Source of the DNA: Chaenocephalus aceratus
Lineage: Eukaryota > Chordata > Actinopteri > Perciformes > Channichthyidae
Assembly: GCA_023974075.1 (NCBI GenBank)
Contig: JAMFTG010000612.1
Span: forward strand, 62,001 to 126,000
Length of the DNA stretch: 64,000 nucleotides
Direction: 5' to 3'
Of this stretch, positions 1 through 10,100 are shown in pieces; within the stretch, counting starts at the first letter, position 1; each line of letters opens with the position of its first letter. The notes beneath the pieces were generated by a model. It saw nothing but the letters and a program-made list of their open reading frames with translations. It did not search any database and had not been told where the DNA came from. The translations under genes were made by a program, and so were the position numbers.

Positions 1-640
1 AAAAGGCTCTATGGCCAGGGAGCAGAGCATCCGGACAAAGAGCAGCCCTGTCGGACTCCTCTCTGAGCTTCAAAAGGACCGTTTATCTTCAGTCCACTCT
101 CAATGTCCCTGTACAAGACCTGGATCTTGGCTCTGAGACCAGAGCTGAACCCAGAAGCTTCCAGCGTCTGCCACAAGTACTGGTGTTCAACTCGGTCAAA
201 AGCCTTTTCCTGGTCTAGAGAAATCAGACCAAGCTCACAGCCCAATGAACCGGAGAGGTCCAGAACATCTGGAGTCAGAGTCACGTTGTCAGTGATCAAC
301 CTGCTGGGTACACGGTATGTCTGGTCTACGTGAACGACATGCTCCATCACTTCCTCAGCCTCGTCGCTAACACTTTGGAAAGCAGCTTGTAGTCGGTACA
401 GAGTAGAGACACAGGACGCCAGTTCTTAATCTCCTGCTGGTCTCCTTTCTTAGGGAGGAGTGAGCACAGCTCTCCTGCAACTCAGAGGCAACCTCCCGTT
501 ACTTAGACTGTCTCTGAGCACACTCAGCAGGTCGTCACCTATAACTGGCCAGAGAGCCTTATAGAAGTCTGCAGGCAGGCCGTCTATGCCAGGAGCCTTC
601 CCACTGTGCATGCTCTGCAGGGCCTCCTGCAGCTCCTGGG
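1..640 (-). mobile_element. Tx1-like LINE, reverse transcriptase part (5' portion of RT domain)
   Basis: Minus-strand translation gives a recognisable non-LTR reverse transcriptase. Plus-strand 580-640 encodes a block with GKAPGIDGLPADFY, the usual RT entry motif. Bases 9-350 encode LISLDQEKAFDRVEHQYLW (the first catalytic Asp region) and then RGVRQGCSLSG. These are hallmarks of fish L1/Tx1-type LINEs. Short frame breaks lie between the blocks, so the copy is dead. The element continues at 1175-1579, 2892-3726 and 7137-7320, where endonuclease and ORF1 parts appear in the expected order. The part nearest base 1 runs out of the window, so the rest of RT is not seen. Clade name is by motif recognition only. 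Confidence 0.8.
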
Positions 641-1174
641 CACGTGATCATGGTGATTTAGAAAAGATCGGAATCGGGGAAAAAAATCGGGATCGGAATT
701 TTGTTTTTATATAAAATAATGTTTTTATTTTATTTAATGTTACAAAACAAAAATGACCATGTTCACGTCTTAAAGTCATCCTGAGGACTTCGTTTTGGTT
801 GAAAATTACACAACATCATGTATGTGTTGCTTTCTTTGGGCTTGTTTTCAGACCTGCTTATTTCTCTGAAATCTGGCAACAGAGTGGGCGCAGTGTCTAA
901 TAGTAGTAGCAGCAAGCTAACGAGAGGCTACGTTCAGCTGGTGACTCGGGAGTCGGGACAGAGAAAATGTCAGGAGTTTGGAAGTATTCTAAAATTGAAA
1001 GCGAAGGCAGTGTAACAGCCAGATGCAATGTTTGCAAGGCGTTATCTGTTACCTTTTTTTTCTCTTAATGCATTGCATAAAGATCGGATCGGGAAAAATC
1101 GGTATCGGCAGATTGTCAAAATCAAATGATCGGAATCGGATCGGGAGCAGAAAAAGGTGATCGGGACATCCCTA
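641..1174. mobile_element. hAT-like deletion derivative with a GATCGGAATCGG-type end
   Basis: The right end reads GATCGGGACATCCCTA at 1159-1174, a TIR-type terminus (TAGGGATGTCCCGATC on the other strand). Related GATCGG/AATCGG motifs occur near 665-700. The left terminus is not intact. Inside, on the plus strand at 967-1044, a short reading frame starts MSGVWKY and continues to a CNVCKA motif, which looks like the first half of a BED zinc finger at the start of a hAT transposase. The rest of the transposase is missing. The element sits where the LINE's endonuclease C-terminus and RT start should be, and several hundred bases of LINE are absent there. Insertion with deletion is the simplest reading. 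Confidence 0.6.
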
Positions 1175-1571
1175 GTTAAAAACATAGACACGATCCAGCC
1201 TAGCCAGAGACAACAGGTTATCCCTAGAGGGCACCACGTGTACTGCCGCTGGCCCGGGTGGAAGTGCCTCCAAACATCACACAGCTCAAAGCTTTCTGTT
1301 AGCCTTATTAAGGCACTCTTTGAGGCAGCATGCGGCTCCTGGTGGTTCCTATCCAGCACAGGGTTCTCTGTGCTGTTGAAGTCACCCCCCAGAAACAGAT
1401 ACTCCCCACTATCACAGGTGCTAAGAGTGTGTTTCAGTTTCTCAAAGAACAACAGCCTCTCTGCGCCCACACTGGGAGCATAAATATTTATAAAACATAT
1501 TTTAACTTTTTCAAATTCAGCATTTATTTTGAGCAAGTGTCCTGATGACCTCATCGACCGCACAGGAGAAG
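1175..1571 (-). mobile_element. Tx1-like LINE, endonuclease middle part
   Basis: On the minus strand this encodes an apurinic-type endonuclease segment with INIYAPSV and FLGGDFNSTENPVLDR, the conserved GDFN motif of LINE endonucleases, followed by FELCDVWRHFHPGQRQYTW. It continues the LINE whose N-terminal endonuclease is at 2943-3164. The copy is separated from that part by the hAT element at 1580-2891. Confidence 0.85.
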
Positions 1572-1579
1572 GGTGTAAA

Positions 1580-2891
1580 TAGGGCTGTGCAATTTAATCG
1601 ATCTTGCGATATATATCGATATTTAGTTTTCCGGGAAAGTATCAATATTTCAGCTGCGGGTATCGATACATTTAGTCTGATAACTGTGTTCGTTATACTC
1701 GCGTCCAGGAGAGAAGCTTTAAAATTACTACTAATTAGACTAATTGAGTCTCTGAGAATGTTCAAATGTATACTTTAATTAAAAAAAGCGCGGTAATGTT
1801 CCAAGCAGAAGATGATTCAGTCAGAAAAACAGCTGTGTTCTGGCTCTCGTGAGCGAAGAGAGCGAGCTCCACCTTTCCAGCTGTTAAATATCCTCTGCTG
1901 AATCCTCCCTGTGGGCCGGTTGGCGCTGCTGGGGATCGGCCCTCCACGTCTCCAATGTTCGTTGTTGCGCATTACAGAGGATTCAGACATTGCACATTAA
2001 ATATATAACTAAACACGCCTTTTCTCCTCCTTATCTCTTTCATGACTTTTCATTTAATACATTTTAAACGCTGTAATCAATACTCCAAAAATACCTCACG
2101 GCTGGTATCATTTCCGGTAGTTCCGAATGTTGTCTCATGCTACCCACGTCTGTAAACAAACGTATTCAAATAAACTGTACCTTCATTTAATATTCAGCAA
2201 TAATAATATCTCGACGTCTATAGTTGTAGTGTTGAAATCAGTAGGTTTCGGTGTGCAACACTCCGTGTCATATCGCTACTAAATTCACCTCTATAGGAAA
2301 TGGTATATTAGCCACATGCTAAATGCTAACCGGAGATGAAGGATTTTCAGAATAAAAGCTCAAGAACTGGTTGTGCACAACAACTTCTGGTTTTTCAGTA
2401 TAAAACAGCATTTAAACTGACGGTATGTTTATGGTACTTTATGCCATCAAAACATTGATTTTAATTTCTAACAAGTCCCATTCAAATCCCCCGTGTTCCG
2501 CCACCTGCTGCACCTTTTCATTCTCCATTGTCCATTGTGATACTGCACTTTACAGCTACAGTTTGCACTGTTTCAATAAATGAAACAAATTTTCTCACCA
2601 CATCTTTTGATTCATTTTGTCCAGCATTTGCAAGCTGGAGACGCTCTGTCAGAGCCATATATTGTATAATTGATGCTTTCAGTTTTCAGTTGAATTAATT
2701 CAATCCAAGTCAATGGAACACTCACAAGATGTCACCAAAATCCCACTGTCCCTTTAAAATCTTTCAGAAAATGATATAAGTGTATCGAATTATATCGAAT
2801 CGTATCGTTGGCTGAATATCGTGATATATATCGTATCGTTGGCTGAATATCGTGTATCGTATCGTGAGATTAGTGTATCGCCACAGCCCTA
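1580..2891. mobile_element. Non-autonomous hAT element (1.3 kb) with 8-bp TSD GGTGTAAA
   Basis: The ends are TAGGGCTGTGCAATTTAATC at 1580 and an inverted ...CACAGCCCTA ending at 2891. The 8-bp direct repeat GGTGTAAA flanks it exactly at 1572-1579 and 2892-2899, the signature of hAT insertion. Sub-terminal ATCGATAT and ATCGTATCG motifs match those of the larger element at 3727-7136, in the opposite orientation. No transposase reading frame was recognised inside, so this is read as an internally deleted derivative of that family. Confidence 0.85.
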
Positions 2892-3718
2892 GGTGTAAAG
2901 CCCCTCGCAAAGAGAATGGCAACCCCTCCACTATCGCTGCGCTTATGGCTGAAGAAGCCCCCCCCCCCCCCATTCCCTCCTCCAGTCACTCTCGTTCTCA
3001 GCAGTGCTGTGAGTTTCCTGGAGAAACGTCACATTTAAACTCTTGTTTCCTAATAAAGTAAATAAAGACGCTCTCTTAGCATCCCCTCGAGCACCGTTAA
3101 TGTTTAAAGAGCCCAGCTTTATGTCACTCATAATGAAATTATTATTGCATCCTAACAAAATCAAAAACCTGGCTGAAGATAAATCAAATAGAAAAAGTTA
3201 AAACAAGATGTACTTATTCATCATTCTTTGCATTTCCCTCTCTAATCCTCTGAAGTATCTTCTTTAACCTTCTCTGGGCCGCTGAAGAAAGGTTCCCCTA
3301 AAGCTTCTTTGCGCCGCATGAGAGCCTTGGCAGAATTATGAAGATCTGCAAATCAGCAAAAAAGTCTTCTAACTTCACCGCCCTCATCCCCTTCGTTTCC
3401 TTCAGAAAGGATCTGATCCTCTGGAAAGAGTACTCCTCTCCCTTTGCTACCTCAACGATGTCAAAGAAGGACTCACTGTCACTGTCCTCTGAGTCCTCTG
3501 GGACTCCCTCTGGCTGAGAGGAGGAACACAGCGACTCCTTCTTTGACACCTTCCCTTTTTGTGCCACACTGCCTTTGCTCACTTCCTCATTTTTCCTTTT
3601 AACAGGTAACCTTAACAAGTCCTCATCCATTACCACATCCTCCAGAACAGACTCAGCCACTCTGGCTGCAGTGTGCTCACTATCTGCTTCCTGTGTGACC
3701 TGAGTGTCTGTGTGTGTG
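2892..3718 (-). mobile_element. Tx1-like LINE, ORF2 endonuclease start and ORF1 C-terminal part
   Basis: Minus-strand 3164-2943 encodes the start of ORF2, with KLGSLNINGARGDAKR followed by VTFLQETHS, the classic N-terminal LINE endonuclease motif. Minus-strand 3660-3298 encodes an acidic, serine-rich ORF1 C-terminus rich in Glu, Asp and Lys. The ORF1 frame continues upstream across the hAT insertion at 3727-7136 into 7145-7320. Only one short intergenic stretch separates ORF1 from ORF2. Confidence 0.75.
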
Positions 3719-4302
3719 ATACTGTGTAGGGCTGTAACGATACACTAATCTCACGATACGATACGATACACGATATTCAGCTCACGATACGATATATATC
3801 ACGATATTCAGCCAACGATACGATTCGATACGATTCGATATAATTCGATACAAGATGTCATCGTGTATCGAAAGTGTGAGTGTTCCATTGACTTGGATTG
3901 AATTCAACTAAAAACTGAACGCATCAATTATACAATATATGGCTCTGACTAGACAGAGTCTACAGCTTTCAAATGCTGGACAAAATGAATCAAAAGATGT
4001 GGTGAGTATTTGTTTCATTTATTGAAACAGTGCAAACTGTAGCTTACAAGCCATTTAAACATAAGTACATAAAGTGCAGTATCACAATGGACAATTAAAA
4101 GGTGCAGCAGGTGGCCTGTTCTGAACAGATTCTTATACAGCATTTATAGCTTAACACAGAATATGAGGTAGCCAATAATTCAAGTCACTAAGAACAACAT
4201 TTAATGTCAAATGTACCTGCCAATAATTCAAGTCCAAAAAGGAGTAACATTTAAGCCAAAACCACTAAACAGAAAGGCTCCTCTCTACATACGTAACTGC
4301 AT

Positions 4303-6872
4303 CTACATTCTCTTCAGATTTTTGTTCAGGAATATAATCTGATCAACGTGTTCTGGGAGAAGTGCACTTCTCTGAGCAGTGACGATATCTCCGGCGGTAG
4401 AGAAGACCCTCTCCGAGGAGACACTAGTGCCAGGGATGCACAGGTACCTTTTAGCAAGGTGTGACAAGAGTGGATACTCATACTGGTGCTCCTTCCACCA
4501 GACCAGTGGATCTTCTTTCACTCCCAAGAGATCTTCCTCCTTGGAGCGGGTCATCTGCTCCTTGGCCTGGTTCTCTTGGGTTGTGCTCCACCACCGTATC
4601 GTTCACCACCAAGAAGGGCAGCCAGTGGACAAGACGGCTTTGGATTCCTGGGTGGAGGATGTTGACCTTCAAATAAATAAACAATAAGAACACATAATTT
4701 ATAGTTAATCACATTCCATAATTCCTACTCAGAGGTTCAGACAACACAGTGTGCTTCACTGGATAACAATGGGTGATACTGACCTTGACTGCTCTCTCCT
4801 TCCTTGAATCGCACACCATCATCTACAGTCTCTTCTTCGGATGCCATCCCCTCATCATCAGCGCTACCATTACATTTTCCTGTGCCCTCTTCGACCACAC
4901 TCCAAAGGGACAACTCAATGAAATAGGTCAACATGAAATGAAATTCATGAGCTTTCACTGCAATACATCTTTTAATTAGTGTATTTAAAATCTATGCCTT
5001 TAAAACTATTAACATTATAGTATTTATGCTTTTTAAACAATTTAATATTTATGCATTTTAAACAGTTAACGTTGTAGGATTTATGCTTTTTAAACAATTG
5101 AATTTATGCATTTTAAACAGTTAACGTTGTAGGATTTATGCTTTTTAAACAATTTAATATTTATGCATTTTAAACAGTTAACGTTGTAGGATTTGCCTTT
5201 TAAACTTTGAACAATGTATTATTTAGGCCTATGCTTACTCTCACCAGGAGATGTTACATAGGATACAAGGCCAAGGGTTAAACCTAGCAGTACCATCACT
5301 GCCTTACCTCTGATGGCATTGGCTAATCCTGAGCCTCTGCAATCAGTCCATCATAAACTTCCTGTCTTTGGTTCTCAGTCAGGAAGGGAAGACTTTTGAA
5401 TCTTGGATCCATTGCTGAACATGCATGGAGAGTTGCCTTGAGGTCGATGTACCTCTTCTGAAGATCCCCAGACATGGCAGCCTTCATCTCTTGTATGACT
5501 GCAGATTCATCTTCGATCGGTTTCAGTCCATTGATCAGTGTGTCCTGGAGGGGTGCGATGACTGACAGCGTGGGGGACTTCTCCTTGGACATGTACTGTG
5601 TAGCCTCCTTCATGGGCTTCAGCGCGCTGACTACTTCTTCAGCTGTTGTCACGTCTGACTCAGTCAGTGTGCACAGATCCTTCTCGGTCTTCCTCGCCTC
5701 ACTCGAGAGCAGGGCTGCACAGATGGCCGGTTGTTGCTCAAGGAATCTTTCCAGCATGTCGTGTTCACTGTTCCACCTGTAGTTAAATAAAAGTAAGACA
5801 CTTTATTTATAGATTTATTTAAATTTATTTATTAATGACAAAATAAATTAGTAATAAAAACAAAATAAACAATTGAAAAGTAACTACGCACAAACCTTGT
5901 AACCACGTCCGTCATCAGCTTGTGCTCTGGTAGTTGTAGAAGCCTCTGCTTCTCTTTCAGCATGTGGTTGGCTGTGGTCCTTCGTCTGGAGAAGTTCACA
6001 ATGCGTCTCACTCTTCCCAACAGGCGTGCGACTGCTGTGATTTTGAGGGCACGTTGTGCAGCCAGATTTAGGGTGTGTGCGTAGCATTTGACGTGAAGTG
6101 TGAACGCTGCCTCCTCAGCTGCTATTGTCATATTTGACGCGTTGTCAGTGACAATTACTGGATCCTTTTCTGTGGTTTCCCACTCAGCGAGGGCCTTTCT
6201 TAGATGTTCTGCCAGGTTGTGTCCGGTGTGGCTCTCGGGCATGTCCCTGGTTTGTAATACATGCGTAACAAGCTCCCATTCCTCGTTAATAAAGTGGGCC
6301 GTGATGGTGACATATGCTTCAGTTGTTCGCGAGGTCCACCCGTCGCACGTCAGGGCAACTCTCTCCGCTTTGCCCAGGGAGGCTTTGACGTGTGCCTTTG
6401 TCTGAGCATACAGCCTGGGAACGCAAACCTTGGTGAGGTGTTGGCGGGTTGGAACAGGATAGCGGGGCTCCATCGCGTTCACCATGCGCTAACAGCCTAT
6501 GTTTTCCACCACGGAATAAGGTCTCAAATCCTGACAAATAAAGTAGGCAATGGACTCTGTAATCTTCTGCGACCTTGGTGAAGTAGATGGGAACTTGTGG
6601 GAACAACCGCCATCGCTGTCCAGTATGGTTTGTTTTGGGTCACGCCGCAGCTTCTTGAGTTCCTGAGTTAGCACTACCTTGTCCGGGTGGTGACGTTGTA
6701 GGTGGGTTCGTAGGTTAGTTGTATTTCCAGAGTATTTCACGTTTGTGTGACACAGCTTGCAAACCACCATAGTTTTATCTAAAGTGTCGCTTTCCTTCTT
6801 CTTGTTAAAGCCGAAGTGCTCCCATACATCTGCTTTTAAGCACGAAGGTGCTGGGTTAATGTGTGCCGCCAT
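4303..6872 (-). pseudogene. hAT/ZBED-like transposase, nearly intact, one in-frame stop
   Basis: This is a cut-and-paste DNA transposase with an RNase H-like core. Read on the minus strand, the likely start is the Met at 6872 (MAAHINPAPSCLKADVWEHF). A BED zinc finger follows (CKLCHT ... HLQRHH). Then come the catalytic parts: LTCDGWTSRTTEAYVTITAHF with the first Asp, VTDNASNM with the second Asp, and the CYAHTLNLA motif. A donor near 5895 and an acceptor near 5777 join to TRWNSEHDMLERFLEQQPA, which is canonical for the family, and the exon continues to AMDPRF. The C-terminal dimerisation domain is at 4554-4303 (LCIPGTSVSSERVFSTAGDI). A single TAG at 6491-6489, in frame between the BED finger and the core, is the only clear lesion. 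The link from 5330 to 4560 was not resolved and may include an acidic exon near 4790-4890. Confidence 0.8.
5020..5205. repeat. AT-rich tandem repeat (~60 bp, 3 copies) in the transposase intron
   Basis: Units containing TTTATGCTTTTTAAACAATT and TGCATTTTAAACAGTTAACG recur three times between 5020 and 5205. They lie in a non-coding gap of the hAT transposase gene. Confidence 0.75.
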
Positions 6873-7136
6873 TCTCCTGAACCGCTTCGCACTCACTGTG
6901 AGAAGAAAAACCGGCGTCTGCATATCTAGAAATGCTCTACAGCGACACTAGCGGCTCGGCTGGCTGATGTAATCGCTCTTCATGCAAAGCGAACGGGGGG
7001 GGATGGGCAGGGAGCAGAGCGCCAGGCGGAACACGGGGATTTGAATGGGACTTAATGTATCGCTGAAATATCGATACTTTCTCGAGAAACAAAATATCGA
7101 TATATATCGCAGGATCGATTAAATTGCACAGCCCTA

Positions 7137-7320
7137 ATACTGTGTGTACCTGCCCGTGTGCTTCCTGTGTGGCCTGAGTCTCTGTGTGTGTGAAACTGTG
7201 TACCTGCCCGTGTGCTTTCTGTGTGTGAAACCGTCGGCTCTGCCGCGGACCGACTGACTGGCGGTTCCACCACCGGTGGCGCGGGTGCGGGCACAGGTGG
7301 TTTACACCACAACATCGGAC
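7137..7320 (-). mobile_element. Tx1-like LINE, ORF1 upstream part
   Basis: After the TSD of the hAT element the minus strand encodes a Pro/Ala-rich stretch, then repeats of HTxSTRAGT. In frame and sequence this leads into the ORF1 part at 3718-3298 once the hAT element is left out. The LINE boundary near 7320 is marked by a short TA run (7328-7342). Confidence 0.6.
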
Positions 7321-7690
7321 TACAGACTATATATATATATATACCCTCCACACCCTCATTAATAAACATGTCCACCAAAATAAGAAGATTTTCTCTTGTT
7401 TTGTAGATTTCAAAAAAGCATTCGACACCATTTGGCACAACGGTCTGTTCCTGAAGTTGATTGAAAATGATGTAGGGGGAAAACATGTGATAAATGTGCT
7501 GTGAAAATGGTCAATATGGAAACGGATGTCTTCCCCCAAAGTAGAGGGGTGAAACAGGGCTGCAGGCTCAGCCCCACCCTGTTTAACATTTATATTGATC
7601 AATTGGCAAAATCATTAGAACAATCCGATATCCCTGGACTCACCCTCTCGGACACACAAATCAAATGCCTCCTGTTTGCAGATGATCGAA

Positions 7691-8095
7691 CAGCGTTTCC
7701 GCCAGGGGGGCGTCTTGCCGTCATTTGACATATTAATAATTCGAGAGAAGATCGAGAGTTTTTATCGCTTGAAATAACGAAAAGGACAAGGACGTCCCTC
7801 TGTTGGAGGGGCTAAGGAGTCTGGTGGGATTATCTTCGGAGTATTGAAGATCGTTTCCCCGACATCGGCGGTGCCTGCTACAGGACAACACGGAACGTGC
7901 GCGATTTGGACGCGATGAGCGGTGCTAGTGGAGCATGCGCGTGAGCTGCGAGCACCAGAGCCTCGCAGCGGCAAAACTGAGGCTCCGTGGTAAACGGTGG
8001 TAACATGAAGAGCCGTGTGGGAGGCGAAACAGCCGGCGCTTTAAGAGAGCCGAGCCAAATGATCCGGCTCACTATCGTAAAGAGACAGTATCTAT
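7691..8095. other. Unidentified insertion inside the plus-strand LINE
   Basis: Directly after the RT FADD motif the LINE frame is lost for about 400 bases, then resumes at the 39-bp array. The insert starts near CAGCGTTTCCGCCAGG, a form seen at termini of some hAT-type elements. It has no long reading frame, and no matching right terminus or clean TSD was found. Confidence 0.4.
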
Positions 8096-8116
8096 AAGGG
8101 ACGGCTCAAGTCAAAA

Positions 8117-8691
8117 TTCAGACCTGGGCCCGGACAGTTCATCTGGAACCCTTCTGTCAGACCTGGGCCCGGACAGTTCATCTGCAAACCTTCTGTCAGA
8201 CCTGGGCCCTGACAGTTCATCTGCAAACCTTCTGTCAGACCTGGGCCCTGACAGTTCATCTGCAAACCTTCTGTCAGACCTGGACCCTGACAGTTCATCT
8301 GGAACCCTTCTGTCAGACCTGGGCCCTGACAGTTCATCTGGAACCCTTCTGTCAGACCTGGGCCCTGACAGTTCATCTGCAAACCTTCTGTCAGACCTGG
8401 ACCCTGACAGTTCATCTGGAACCCTTCTGTCAGACCTGGGCCCTGACAGTTCATCTGGAACCCTTCTGTCAGACCTGGGCCCTGACAGTTCATCTGGAAC
8501 CCTTCTGTCAGACCTGGGCCCTGACAGTTCATCTGGAACCCTTCTGTCAGACCTGGGCCCTGACAGTTCATCTGGAACCCTTCTGTCAGACCTGGGCCCT
8601 GACAGTTCATCTGGAACCCTTCTGTCAGACCTGGGCCCTGACAGTTCATCTGGAACCCTTCTGTCAGACCTGGGCCCTGACAGTTCATCTG
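8117..8691 (+). repeat. 39-bp minisatellite, ~14.7 copies, derived from LINE RT
   Basis: The unit is CAGACCTGGGCCCTGACAGT plus TCATCTGGAACCCTTCTGT (39 bp). In the LINE frame it reads FCQTWALTVHLEP, and the last copy runs straight into EKTRIMVFQKR, the normal LINE sequence that follows. The array is therefore an in-frame amplification of 13 RT codons after the catalytic FADD box. Copies differ mainly by TCTGGAACC versus TCTGCAAAC and by GGGCCC versus GGACCC. Confidence 0.92.
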
Positions 8692-9200
8692 GAAAAGACC
8701 AGGATTATGGTCTTCCAGAAACGACCCAGAGGTCAGGGAAACCCACACTGGTTCTTACTGGGCTCCACTGACGTAGAACACACACAGCTACACATATTTG
8801 GGACTCAAAATTACTTCGACAGGAAATTTCAATCTGGCCATTAATGATCTCAGAGACAAAGGAAGAAAGGCTTCAAATATAGATATACCTTAGAATCTGG
8901 CTCAAAATATTCAATTCAATAATAGAACCAATCATACTGTATGGTAGTGAAGTGTGGGGTCCTCTTGGAAATCAAGACTTTGATCAATGGGACAAACACC
9001 CAATAGAAACCCTACATGCGGAGATATGCAAGAGCATCCTGAGAGTCCACAGGAACACCCCCAACAACGGATGCCGAGCTGAGCTAGGCCAATTCCCCTT
9101 TTAATTAGGATACAAAAAAGAGCAGTCAAATTCTACAACCACCTAAAAACCAGCGATCCCAAGTCCTACCATTACAAAGCCCTCCATTGAGAGGAGTCCC

Positions 9201-9847
9201 CTCAACCAGCTGGTCCTGAGGCTCACCTCCTCTAACAGGACAAGGCCTCAACCAGCTGGTCCTGAGGCTCACCTCCTCTAACAGGACAAGGCCTCAACCA
9301 GCTGGTCCTGAGGCTCACCTCCTCTAACAGGACAAGGCCTCAACCAGCTGGTCCTGAGGCTCACCTCCTCCAACAGGACAAGGCCTCCACCAGCTGGTCC
9401 TGAGGCTCACCTCCTCCAACAGGACAAGGCCTCAACCAGCTGGTCCTGAGGCTCACCTCCTCCAACAGGACAAGGCCTCAGCCAGCTGGTCCTGAGGCTC
9501 ACCTCCTCCAACAGGACAAGGCCTCAACCAGCTGGTCCTGAGGCTCACCTCCTCCAACAGGACAAGGCCTCAACCAGCTGGTCCTGAGGCTCACCTCCTC
9601 CAACAGGACAAGGCCTCAACCAGCTGGTCCTGAGGCTCACCTCCTCCAACAGGACAAGGCCTCAACCAGCTGGTCCTGAGGCTCACCTCCTCCAACAGGA
9701 CAAGGCCTCAGCCAGCTGGTCCTGAGGCTCACCTCCTCTAACAGGACAAGGCCTCCACCAGCTGGTCCTGAGGCTCACCTCCTCTAACAGGACAAGGCCT
9801 CAACCAGCTGGTCCTGAGGCTCACCTCCTCCAACAGGATAAGGCCTC
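9201..9847 (+). repeat. 46-bp minisatellite, ~14 copies, derived from LINE ORF2
   Basis: The unit begins CTCAACCAGCTGGTCCTGAG and continues GCTCACCTCCTCTAACAGGA then CAAGGC (46 bp). One unit reads LNQLVLRLTSSNRTRPQ in the LINE frame. The period is not a multiple of three, so the expansion destroys the frame. Small variants (TCTAAC versus TCCAAC, CTCAACC versus CTCCACC) distinguish copies. Confidence 0.92.
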
Positions 9848-10100
9848 AGGACAGCCCTCACACAATCTGGCCCAACCAAATCATAGCTAAAGAAAATGAC
9901 ATCAACTATTGGACATGTACCACGAAAACCCAAAACAAACGTCAATGCTATTTGGCTCTAAACAGACAGGACACGGTGGCAAACTATCTGAGCGCCGTGA
10001 CTGATCCCCAAACTGAGGAAGACATTAACAATGTACAGACTCAGTGACCACAGCCTGGCCCTAGAGACTGGCCCACACAGGCAGACCTGGCTGCCTAGAG

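Larger units (their letters stand above)
3727..7136. mobile_element. Near-complete hAT (ZBED-like) transposon, 3.4 kb, TSD ATACTGTG
   Basis: The left end starts TAGGGCTGTAACGATACACT at 3727 and the right end finishes ...TTAAATTGCACAGCCCTA at 7136. The 8-bp duplication ATACTGTG is exact on both sides (3719-3726 and 7137-7144). Sub-terminal repeats of ACGATA and ATCGATAT are typical transposase-binding clusters. The interior carries a transposase on the minus strand (see 4303-6872). It is inserted in ORF1 of the Tx1-like LINE. Intact termini and TSD suggest recent movement. Bases 3841-4300 hold only AT-rich terminal sequence. Confidence 0.92.

Noticed and set aside
8092..8748. 218-codon minus-strand ORF of 13-residue repeats
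   Set aside because: It is the antisense of a LINE-derived 39-bp minisatellite and has no known protein features.
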